Notes under the pieces: model-generated
What the model was told of the DNA's origin: nothing
Seen by the model: only the letters and a program-made list of their open reading frames with translations
The model's database searches: none
Part shown: in pieces, positions 33,501 through 42,852 of the stretch
How the letters are laid out: each line of letters opens with the position of its first letter
Position numbering within the stretch: the first letter of the stretch is position 1
Position numbers and translations under genes: made by a program
Assembly (NCBI GenBank): GCA_016630905.1
Contig: WBMQ01000001.1
Location: forward strand, 1,612,001-1,676,000
Direction: 5' to 3'
Length of the DNA: 64,000 nt
DNA from: Capillidium heterosporum
Lineage: Eukaryota; Entomophthoromycota; Entomophthoromycetes; Entomophthorales; Capillidiaceae

Positions 33501-36288
33501 AGAAGAAGATGAAGGAAGTTACAGTCACCGAGTACGAGGGAGACTCGACTACTCCCGAACCAACTACTCAACTACTTCTACGGCCAAAACCAAGAAGAAA
33601 AAAGAGATCTACGTTACTGAGTACGAGGAGGATACTGCTGCTCCTACCACTACCCCTACTCCACTTGTAATCGAATCTGGAAAGGAAAAACCTAAGTCGA
33701 TCGAACCTACTCCCGAGAAGGAAAAGCCTAAGCCAGTTGAGCCTACTCCCGAGAAGGAGAAGCCTAAGCCAGTTGAACCTACTCCCGAGAAGGAAAAGCC
33801 TAAGCCAGTTGAGCCTACTCCCGAGAAGGAGAAGCCTAAGCCAGTTGAGCCTACTCCCGAGAAGGAGAAGCCTAAGCCAGTTGAACCTACTCCCGAGAAG
33901 GAGAAGCCTAAGCCAGTTGAGCCTACTCCCGAGAAGGAAAAGCCTAAACCAGTCGACCCTAATTACAAACCATTGGAGCCCACTTCTAAACCGAGTGAAC
34001 CTACTTCCAAATCCAAGACAAAAATTACCAAGTATGCTGAAGTAACTGTCACTGAATACACCAACGAACCAGAGACTGAGATTATATCTAAGGTCTACAC
34101 CGTCAAATCTTCTAGACCAAAGCCTTTGCCTACCTCCAAGCCTAGTGAAAAGGAGAAGCCTAAGGAATCCAGCAAGTCTAAGGAACCCGAGAAACCCAAG
34201 GAATCCAGCAAACCAACTGCTAAACCGCCTGTCAAGCCAACTGAAAAATCTACTGATAAGCCTTCTGTCAAACCTACCGATAAACCTTCAATTAAGCCTA
34301 CTGAGAAGTCTATAGATGCTACGGTTACTAACAAACGTCCTAAGAAAACCAGGTATGTCAACGGTGTCGAAACCATCTACGAGGACGATGAAGTTACTTT
34401 TACCAAGGCCCCCACTAAACCTACTGACAAATCTTCTGAGAAGCAGATCACCAAGCCTAAACCTAAGAAGACCAAGACAATCAACGGTGCAATTACCGTT
34501 TATGAGGAAGACGAGATCACCATCACAAAAGCCCCCACCAAGCCCACTGGAAAACTCATCGATAATACAATAACTAAAAAGAAACCCAAGAAAACCAAAA
34601 CCATTAACGGTGTCGAAACTGTGTATGAGGATGATGAAGTCACCATCACCAAGCCCCTCACTAAACCTACCAGCAAGCCAGCCACAAAGCCTACCGTTAA
34701 GCCTGTTACCAAGCCAACCGATAAACCAGCTACCAAACCCATTGAAAAGCCCAAGCCTACCCTCACCCCAGCCCTCACAACTGATGAAGAGTATGAGGAG
34801 GTTACTGAGTACTACGACGACAAGACAACCGCTACTGCTACCACTGAGGAGGACGAGTACGAGGAGATTACTATCACTGAGGAGATCCCTGACGTTACCA
34901 CTACCGCCAAGACTAAGAAGCGGTTGACGTTGACCAGACCCAAGGCCAGTACCAAAACTAAATCACCAGAATATATCACCATGCCTACCGACAATTCGGA
35001 CAACAGCGAGGAGATCATCGAAGAACCAAATAAGACAGTCAGAGGTACTAAGCAACCACGTCAAACTGGGTACAACCCTTACAAGCCCAACGTCTACGAC
35101 GAGAAGGATGACGACGACAACGAGCTGTATACTTCGGTACGTATTGTTACTCGACCAGTGACTGTCACCAAGTATATCGATCAACCACCTCCAAGTGGCT
35201 ACGTACCTAAACCCGACAACGGACCCAAGGATCGTAATCCCAGCGGTACCAAGCCCAACCCCACTAAGAAGGATGTCAATGACGGGAACAAAGCTGAAGG
35301 TAAAGACAAGGACCCTAAGAACTCGACCAAACCCAATGGAAACAAGCCTGACAATGGACTCAAGTCGGATGATAAGGATAAGAACCCCAAGAGTCCACCA
35401 AAGCCAAACAACGACGGTAATAAGCCCAAGGATACCAATAATGGGAAACCTAACAGCGATGGCGGCAAGTCCAACAGTAGCAAGTCCGATGATGGACCTA
35501 AATCGGGTGATAGGAATAAGGACCCCATGAACTTGACCAAGCCCAAAACCGATAGCAGCAAGCCTAAGGATCCTAACAGTGGGCCCAAGTACAGTGAAAA
35601 AGATCCTAAAAGTCCTCTCAAGCTCAATGATGATGGTAGCAAGCCCAAAGATCCAAACAACGGAACCAAATCCAACAGCGATGGCTCCAAGAACCCTATC
35701 AACAAGCCAAACCCCGACGACAAACCCAAGGATAGTAAGAGCTCTTCCCCCAACAAAAGCCCTGGCAAGGATAAACCTGAAGACAACAGTGGTAAAGGTA
35801 AGCCTAATGGCCAGCCTGCTGACGTCAAGAACCCCAAACCCACCAAGGGTAATGGAGCTCACAAACCAGATGAGGATGAGGAAGTTGAGATCTACTACGT
35901 AGACGAAGATGAAACAGTACTAAGCAGCTCGGGCCCCAAGACTGTAACTAAAACTATCAAACAAAAGAAACCTAGTAACTCAACCATCCCAGTTACGGCA
36001 CCTAAAGGTGAGAACGATGGTAAATCTTCGATTGGTAAGGACGGAAAGCCAACGACGGATAAGGATGGTAAATCTACTATTGATAAGGACGGCAAACCTA
36101 TTATTTACACTGTAAACGACAGCAGCGGTACTGGAAATAGCAGCAAGATCCCTGGTAAATTCAGAGTGGTAAAGAAGCCCAAAACTAAGATGACTCCTCC
36201 TAGCTCTCCTATCTTAACCCCGACTCCTATAGGTGACAGTGGAAGCAAGGTTAAGCCAGCACCACGAAATGCTGGGTATAACATGTAG
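30582..36288 (+). CDS. Giant secreted multi-repeat protein (about 1,900 aa, three frame breaks)
   Basis: No recognised family. The ATG at 30582 opens signal peptide MKFNSIITAVLVTAVASRR. Regions in order: a unique N-terminal segment; 20-22-residue repeats (31190-32050) with cores such as NKTIYEDTDGDGKDDRK and NKTIYEGDGPVPTGDNGRK; Lys/Asp/Pro linkers; TITEYEGEDPSPTPGPD and VTVTEYE repeats (32440-33640); a 12-residue tandem array KPKPVEPTPEKE (33679-33966); further TVTEY and TIYEDDEVT repeats to 34900; a Pro/Asn/Lys/Asp-rich low-complexity region; and a C-terminal part with VEIYYVDEDET and KTVTKTIKQKK. No GPI signal or membrane span is seen at the end. Repeats continue across frame changes near 32396 (extra C), 32425 (extra A) and 33565 (missing base), so one ancestral reading frame is inferred. 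Short introns there are an alternative. Probably an extracellular matrix, wall or adhesive polymer. Confidence 0.7.
31190..32050 (+). repeat. Coding repeat array with KTIYE strands and DxDxDG-like loops
   Basis: About a dozen 45-66 nt units inside the giant gene. Two unit types alternate: one with an acidic loop (DTNGDGKND, DKDGNGRAD, DTDGDGKDD, DDDGDGKAD), the other with GPVPTG. Units shorten to about 15 residues at the 3' end. The loops match the DxDxDG core of EF-hand-like calcium sites. Confidence 0.75.
33679..33966 (+). repeat. 36-nt tandem repeat encoding a 12-residue unit
   Basis: Seven near-identical units starting at 33715, 33751, 33787, 33823, 33859, 33895 and 33931, preceded by a diverged unit at 33679. 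Each encodes EKEKPKPVEPTP or a close variant. The near identity at DNA level suggests recent expansion and likely length variation between strains. Confidence 0.9.
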
Positions 36289-36813
36289 TTTTGGATATCA
36301 ATAAAGAGTTTTCTATTTTTACTTTTATACATTGAATCTTTTGTTGATAAGTTCTACTTTGCACTTATAATATAAAATTTACAAATAAAATATAAAATTA
36401 CTTAAGATTAGTAAATAGGTAGAGGTTAAAAGTTCAACTTCTCCAAAAGATCATTTTAAAAGTAAGAAAAAGGATATATAGTATAAGGTACAAGGAGGTG
36501 CTATTGGGTCCAATTAATAATGTTATAATGAGGGCTTATGATAAGATAAGTTGGAAAAGTAGAATTAATGCTAGCTATTGTATTAGCAATATGAATTACT
36601 TAAAGGATGTAAGTTTAAAGAAAAGTAAGTGTAACGAAACCTCAGATGGTTTCTCTAGAAAACCAGCTTGATAACTCTTCTAGCTGTGTGAAATCTAGTT
36701 TAATATCATTTTCAACCTTGCAATAGATTAGGGTTCAGTTACTTAATAATTAATAATAAAAGGGCGGAGTCTCCACTTGAACTGAATAACAATTATCATA
36801 TTAGACCATGACA
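36289..36813. other. 3' flank of the giant gene
   Basis: AT-rich sequence between the secreted repeat gene and the LTR-like segment; no gene seen. Confidence 0.45.
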
Positions 36814-38230
36814 TGTCACGAATGGATCCTCCTGGTCCACCTTCAAAGCGTGATGGATACAAATCATCTGCCTAATGAAGTATTGGTCATCGTCATCTCC
36901 ATCGTCCTGTCGTCCTCGTCTCCTGCCCCTATATAAACCCCTCTGACTTGTGTAACTTTTCGACAAGTGATTATTTCATAATAAACATTTCGATTTCCTG
37001 TAAACCGTTGAATTAGCCAGGAGTCAGACTAGAATATTGCCAACTTAGAGTAGTCTAAAGTTGATATACAGAATAGCGTTGGATCAAGGATAGCTTAGGA
37101 TTCACAGAATAGCATTAGATTAGAATTACTCAGAATTAGGATTAGAGCTGATTAGACGGGATTAAGTACTAGAACCCGATGGACATTACCGCCCTCCTTG
37201 GCCTCATCACGACTGTGGCCTTGTTTGTCTTCATGAACCGACTTTGGGTTCAGATTGCCACTAAAGTATCAGCTGTTAAAGCAATGGCGTTGAGCTTCTT
37301 TAGTTTTATTGGTGTGATCACCACTATGTTAGCTTACCTTAAGCCTAGCCCAGCATCCCTAAAGAGACTTCTCTACAGTAAGAAAAGTTAAAAAGTAGAG
37401 AGCTGAAAAGGCTAAGAATTTGGATCATATAATAGTGCTATACTAATAACTAAGATATTTACTAAAACAAAACTTTATTGATAGATTAGGAAATATAATT
37501 AAACCTTTAGATATAGCTATAACAAGAGAATAAAATTAGAATATTAAGAAATAGTTATGAATAATATGGTATATCATTATTAAAATTCTGGTTTTAGGTA
37601 GTAACCAAAAGATTTAAATACCTTTTTAATATCTTAGCAGTAGTTATATTAAGTGGAATAGGTTTTTATCCTTAATTAACTACTTTATCAATTAAATTTT
37701 TACTAAACTTAATTGGAAAAAATTATTATAATACTAATAACCATTAGAAAATATATTATTATTTAGATATTAAAATCTAATATTATGCTTTTGATAAAGA
37801 GAATTACAATATATATGATACAGAATAAATTAATAGCTAAAATAGTTATAATTATAAATTAAAAGATTAAAGTTAATAACAAAAAACAAATAGAAATATA
37901 TTTATAATCTAATAATTAATATTATAACAATTTTAATTATTATAGTTAGATTTAATAATACCTTTTTTACTTAGCTATTTAGAAAATTCTAGCTTTTATC
38001 ATTAATATAATAGTAGGTTTGATTTTATTTTCCTAATATATTATATTATTAATAATTAGATTTAGTAGTATTTTCTAAATCTTATAGCTAATATATAACT
38101 ATTTTTACTACTTCCTCTTTAATTATCTATTAAGATTTAGAAACTCTTTTCTAATTGCCTCTTATTTTTAAATGCTTTTATTATTTCAAAATAAAAGACA
38201 AATTTTTTACAATAAAATAACTTTTTTATT
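36814..38230 (+). mobile_element. Decayed Ty3/gypsy-type LTR retrotransposon
   Basis: The segment opening TGTCACGAATGG at 36814 is richer in GC than its flanks and contains a TATATAAA box, then AATAAA, as in an LTR. A leader follows with repeated CAGAATAGC / TTAGGATT motifs, then a 70-codon frame (37179-37391, MDITALLGLITTVALFVFMN...) in the place of gag. From 37400 to 38220 the DNA becomes extremely AT-rich. One frame at about 37790-37850 reads YYAFDKENYNIYDTE followed by stops, matching the RNase H block (NYxIYDxEL) of Ty3/gypsy elements. Further on, SRFDFIFLIY resembles the SxFDFxIxYRPG block. No 3' LTR is seen. The AT bias suggests cytosine-to-thymine mutation as in RIP. The reading is based on short motifs. 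Confidence 0.5.
36930..36937 (+). promoter_or_regulatory. TATA box of the LTR-like segment
   Basis: TATATAAA followed by a C-rich stretch (CCCCTCTGAC), the usual layout in LTR promoters; supports the LTR reading but not tested. Confidence 0.35.
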
Positions 38231-38397
38231 TTGGAACAGGCAGTATTGCCTCTAACTAAGGAAGCAAAACTTAATTGGCCTATTCCTTCTATAAAATTCC
38301 AAGCCAATCAATCTCAACATTCACTAACCAAACTCTAGAACATTTGAGCAAAGGGTTAACTTTGAGTGTTGTCAACAAAGCAAGAAACAATAACGAG

Positions 38398-40203
38398 ATG
38401 GAGGAAACCCAGACTAACAAATTTTCTCGTCACTACACCGATTCCGAACGCAGTAAGTACGAAGACTTGAAACAGAGCTATCGTAGTAACCTAGTCGATA
38501 CTACCGAGCATGAAAACGAACTCAGCTTCAAAGTAAATTTTAATAAGCTTACATCTTTCACAACTTGCCAAAATAACTTTTATCAATAGTTAAATTCCCA
38601 CTTTGAGGCGATAAAACAAACCTTTCAACAAGCGACCTCCACCTCTAATTTGGAACTGAAGAGCTTACAGAGCAAACTTAACCAACAACGAAAGCTTGTA
38701 ACTTTTCAAATAGGAAATTAAATTCTGAACTGACCTGATATTTTTTATCACTTATAAAAATAGGCATTGAGTCTACAGCAGGACAACACTGACCTAGAAA
38801 ACAACTTAACCCAAAGTCAACTCAAGTACCAGAAGTTGGAGATCAAATACGACCAATTGCATGCTAAACATAAAACTTTTATGGCCAAATACACCCAACT
38901 TCAAAACTACGTAAACTATCTTTATACGGTGCTTTTATCTAACTTTGCCATTGTAGGTTGCAGATCTAGAGAAGTTTAGGGAGGTTTGTCTCAATCCATA
39001 TTAGAATTATTTTTAATTTGGTTATTTTAATAGAAAGTCAACGAGGTTAACGACAGTTTACCAGCCTCTAAAGATCTAGTTCATCTGATGACCAAACTCA
39101 AGGTGGACCCTGAAGCCGACCGAAACAGCTTAGCTTACAAACAGGTACATCTTAATCCTAAACCATCTAGTTTTAAATAACTTTTTTGATATGTAGAGGG
39201 TACAGCGGACGAAGGAGGAGGTACGTCCCTACCACCGAAAGTCAAGATCTATTGTACCTAAAGCCACCCATTCCGAACCTCTGGATGAAAGGGCAGAGAC
39301 GGCTTCCGATAAAGTACGTTTTATTTTTAAGAAAGTATTTGTATAAGCTAATGTTTAATTGTGTTTTTGTAGTTCTCAGACGTAGGCAGTAATCTATTCT
39401 CCAACGGTAGTAAGGTAGTCAAATTTAAAACCGGAATTACATTTTATAGTAAAATCTGAACAGTATAGTGAAGGCTTAAACGGACGTCTCAACGGAAGCA
39501 GTATCCTCTCTAACGGTCGCTACCCCAAGGTACTGTCATTTTGTTTCAAAATGACTAACCCTAATTTTAACTAGTATTCCAACCTGAGTAGAAGTGCTTA
39601 TCAACCCAATACCAAGGACTTTGACACTAGTGCCGACGAGTTCAAGGGGAACCAGGTACAGCTATCGGTTCATTCTGACAAGGTAAACCACCTACTCTTT
39701 ACAAATTGAGTTTTAACCTCTTACATGCTTTAATAAATGATAGCTTTCCGACACCAGTAGCTACAATCCCAAAAGCTTAGGTAAATTCCATTTCTTTATT
39801 TAATTCTTCCAAGCATTAGCTAAAATTAATGATTTTATTAACCAAGTCTCTGCCCACTCCAACCTCAACCATGACTCCAACTTCACTCACGACGAAAATG
39901 CCAACATTAAGAACGAAAGTTGGAACCGGATGCAGGAGCTCGCCCAACAGGTTATCGAGAAGAACGCTCACACCTTGGATGTCGAGGGACAGAAAGCCCT
40001 CCAAAAGAGTAATTTTCTTTAACTTTAGTTTATTCTCAATACTAAAATCCTTTTTTGTTCACCCCTTAGTTGTCGATAAATACAACGCAGGAGAGATCGA
40101 TGTCAATCAATGCTTGGAGAAATTGAAGTACGTCGTCAAGGATCCTAACACCTACTCGTCAATTAGTAAGGTGCTCACCACTATTAGGGACTATCCGATT
40201 TGA
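38398..40203 (+). CDS. Orphan multi-exon coiled-coil protein
   Basis: No family recognised. About ten exons; the first four are certain (38398-38532, 38590-38697, 38764-38910, 38957-38983), all phase 0, and later ones follow the same GTA...TAG pattern. The start MEETQTNKFSRHYTDSERSK is the first ATG in frame. Exons 2-5 encode a long coiled coil (ELKSLQSKLNQQRKL, LQQDNTDLENNLTQSQLKYQ, KLEIKYDQLHAKH). The middle is Ser/Asn-rich and disordered (NLFSNGSK, GSSILSNGRYPK). The C-terminus is a compact charged helical piece (VDKYNAGEIDVNQCLEKLKY...IRDYPI). No signal peptide or membrane span. A structural or tethering role is plausible but not shown. The TGA stop at 40203 ends the last exon cleanly. 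Confidence 0.68.
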
Positions 40204-40801
40204 GGAATATTGTTGGAATGTTTGCAATAATTTGGAATAAAAGGTAGAGTGGGTTTTTTGGATCTATTCCCTACATCTGTTGCCTAAACTTTGTCACTTT
40301 ACTCTGGGCAGGGTTCCTACAAAGTACTATTCCACCTTTATTTTCTATATGCAGTTTAGATTGACTTGGCTGTACTGTATGGCGAATGGTGACTAGTGAA
40401 ACCTCCGAAAGATTTATTATAGAGCATCCTATTGAATTTTGAAAAAGCTATCAAAGCTCACCATTATTTCTAGTTGTAAGAAACGTAAATTCCAAGCTAG
40501 TACATTTAATAAGTTTGGTTGAAACGGTGCTTTTCAGCATTATTGTCAAGTATAATCTATTGAATGCAAAATGACACTGCAATCTATAAGACTTGGTAAA
40601 ATGGCAACAAATAGTTTGTTAAAATACCTGGGTCAACTATTGTCTTTGAGCCAGTAAAGGTAGAGCGAATAGTTTTATTGAAATCTACAATACCGTATTA
40701 AGATGGACTTGATAAAAGCTGAGGAATGGCATAAAGTCGTCTAAACCTCCCTTTAAATTTTAAATAGATCTATAGGTTGCACTACTACCGATAAGACAAA
40801 T
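40204..40801. other. Convergent intergenic spacer
   Basis: Between the coiled-coil gene and the opposing small gene. No gene, RNA or repeat seen. Confidence 0.5.
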
Positions 40802-41224
40802 CTCACAGCACGTTTAAATTTGAGTTTTCTCGAACTGCATAAGAGCATCCTCCATCAGTTTAGTATCCATTTCGTAGCGCTCCGACTCCACCTTCTGTTT
40901 CAATTTTCGGTTCTACAATTAAAAAATATAAATACAAATTTACAGGATAAAGTTGAAATAAAGTTGAAAAATTACCTGAATTTTGATAGCTTTCAATTCT
41001 TTGGAATTTAAACTTGAACTATCGACCGAACCGGTAGCATTCAAATTTAAAGATTGAATATCAGTTAAGTTAATGTCGGTTAACAATTTATCGTTGTCTA
41101 ACTTGTTTTTTTTGGAATTTTGACTTTTGGTCTTTTTGGTGTAAGGTTTGTTGGAGCTTTGGGGCTGACCTTTGCCCTGCAGTCTACTTTTCGATTTCAT
41201 TTTAAAGAGAAAGTTTAAATCCAT
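40802..41224 (-). CDS. Small basic protein with C-terminal helix, two exons
   Basis: Exon 1 (41224-40976, 83 codons) starts MDLNFLFKMKSKSRLQGKG; the second Met could be the true start. It is Lys/Ser/Asn-rich (KKTKSQNSKKNKLDNDK), then LTDINLTDIQSLNLNATGS and NSKELKAIKIQ. Intron 40975-40913 has a clear GTAATT donor and TTGTAG acceptor. Exon 2 continues NRKLKQKVESERYEMDTK, a coiled coil. As read, the frame then gives a Cys/Gly/Asn ending with TGA at 40802. Dropping one A from an AAAA run near 40855 would instead give a helical ending (LMEDALMQFEKTQI, stop at 40813), which fits the coiled coil better. Family unknown; a nucleolar or ribosome-associated role is only a guess. Confidence 0.5.
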
Positions 41225-41648
41225 TTCAAATCACTCGACTTTGCCGATTTGCCAAAGAACTTTTTGAGTGGTTACAGTTCGGCCAAATTTTGTAAATTTT
41301 CCGAATAGAATGTATTAAACAATTGTAAGAAATAAAGGTGGTATGTGACTGCCCTCTATATATGATTTCAATATCTCTATTGTGTATTTATATGTAAGCA
41401 GTTTAGTCATCCTTTTGCAACAATGATAGACTTTCTAGAAGACACAATGAAAGTAGTATAAATTTATAAACCTATATTTATTTTCACAGCACTACAACTA
41501 CCTCAATTCTTTTCTGATCCACTTTTCTAACTTTTAAAGACCTCATTCTTCCGTATGTTATAGTACCATATTTGACTAGTGCTATTAAAACTTTTCACAT
41601 CTACTGATAATAAATTTCCATTGTTGTAATCCTCTAACCACTTCACTT
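41225..41648. other. Intergenic, AT-rich
   Basis: Promoter of the small basic gene and 3' flank of the NAM-like relic. Nothing else identified. Confidence 0.45.
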
Positions 41649-42330
41649 TTATCTCCTGATCCTTTTGGTTAGTTCATCACGCTGACGTTTGTATCTACGT
41701 CTGTCTTCGGATGCCATCATACTATCAAAAAGTAGATAATCCTTGATCTCGTAGAATAGGGTGTAGCTGAACTTAGATTGTCTTTGAGGTAGAAATGTGT
41801 CACCAAAGCTATTACTTTCACCGGCTTCAGTGTTTGCATTAACTAGAGCGCGAAGCCTTTTCTCTCCCGGGTAGACCAGCCATTTGAGTTTGCAGTGTAA
41901 GATCAACCAACATTTTTCAAAGCCAAATTCAGTTCCCTCTATTTCCTTTCGGTATAGCTTCTTCACATGTAAAAGCTATTATAATTCTGTTGGTTACTGG
42001 ATAAATGTGATTAATGAAACTTATCGTTTGGATATCAGCTGTAGTAATTGAGTTGCTTTTTTAGCTTTTTGGAGGAGTTTTTAAATCTCTACTTCAGCTT
42101 GAATACCATTTCACCTTTCGTGCAAGGCGACGTAGGTACGATACGTCTTCATCAAAGTATATTTGTCGAAATGAGCTTTAATACAGAATCACCGTGTACT
42201 CAAGTTTCGTTTGATGGATATTGGATTGAGATCCAACACATTTAACCAGGACCTACATAGCTGCTTATCTTCGTCGATACTCCTGTTTTTACTACAGTTC
42301 AAAGCTTCATTGCTGATAGATGGTGGTGGT
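41649..42330 (-). pseudogene. Relic of a NAM-associated/Myb-like (Harbinger-type) gene
   Basis: On the minus strand, 42297-42220 reads NRSIDEDKQLCRSWLNVLDL, matching the N-terminal ExxxLCxSWLN signature of Myb-like/no-apical-meristem-associated proteins linked to Harbinger transposons. An open frame at 41966-41649 continues with LYRKEIEGTEFGFEKCWLIL then HCKLKWLVYP, the matching C-terminal block (FxFExCWxxLxxxxKW), and a basic end (ASEDRRRYKRQRDELTKRIR). Between them (42210-41970) there are several stops in all frames and no convincing intron chain, and the second part has no ATG. It is therefore called degraded, although an unrecognised intron structure is possible. Confidence 0.45.
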
Positions 42331-42852
42331 GCTGTTCAATCTATGTTCTGTTTTATATTCATGGTATATCCTTTGCTAATATAACAATGGCTTAAGATTA
42401 AACTAGCAATGTAAAGGTTGTCAACTTGGGATTGTAATAAAAGTTTATATTTTGAAAAATGTAAGGAAGAGTAGCCCAATATGTAAATATGCTGGAAGAG
42501 TTGACAGGAATTTACTAATTTATATTCAATTATAAACTTTTGAAACGTAGAAGATCGAGCAAATACTAACCAGCTGCTTATACAAATATTTGGAATGGTT
42601 TAATGCATTACATTCACATATTTCTACTGAGATGTGGCTTGAAGCTAAACAATATTAGAATAGTGTTAAAAAGTGAGTAAAATAGGCAGTCCTTGTAACC
42701 TCTGCCAAAGCTATACTTTGAAAAAATATCCATTACATATAATAAAAACCTTACCACTATATTCTTATAAGCTGTATTATAAGACCTTTATTCTAATTAA
42801 AGTCATCAGCATATAAATAAGCAAAAACTTCCCAAAGCAGAGCTAGAAGCCC
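42331..42852. other. Intergenic, AT-rich
   Basis: Spacer between the NAM-like relic and the 3' end of the second RecQ gene; no features seen. Confidence 0.5.

Noticed and set aside
34963-35862. Long antisense open frame (299 codons), also 31095-32024 (309 codons)
   Set aside because: Both are mirror frames of the Lys/Pro/Asp-rich coding repeats; codon bias of the sense repeat produces stop-free antisense without any domain.
30582-36288. Bacterial contamination or CRISPR-like array for the repeats
   Set aside because: Repeats are coding, in frame, with a signal peptide, and flanked by intron-bearing fungal genes; spacing and sequence do not fit a CRISPR array.
37179-37391. Independent 70-aa membrane-protein gene
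   Set aside because: Position after the LTR-like leader and the MDITALLG start fit a decayed gag frame better than a separate gene.
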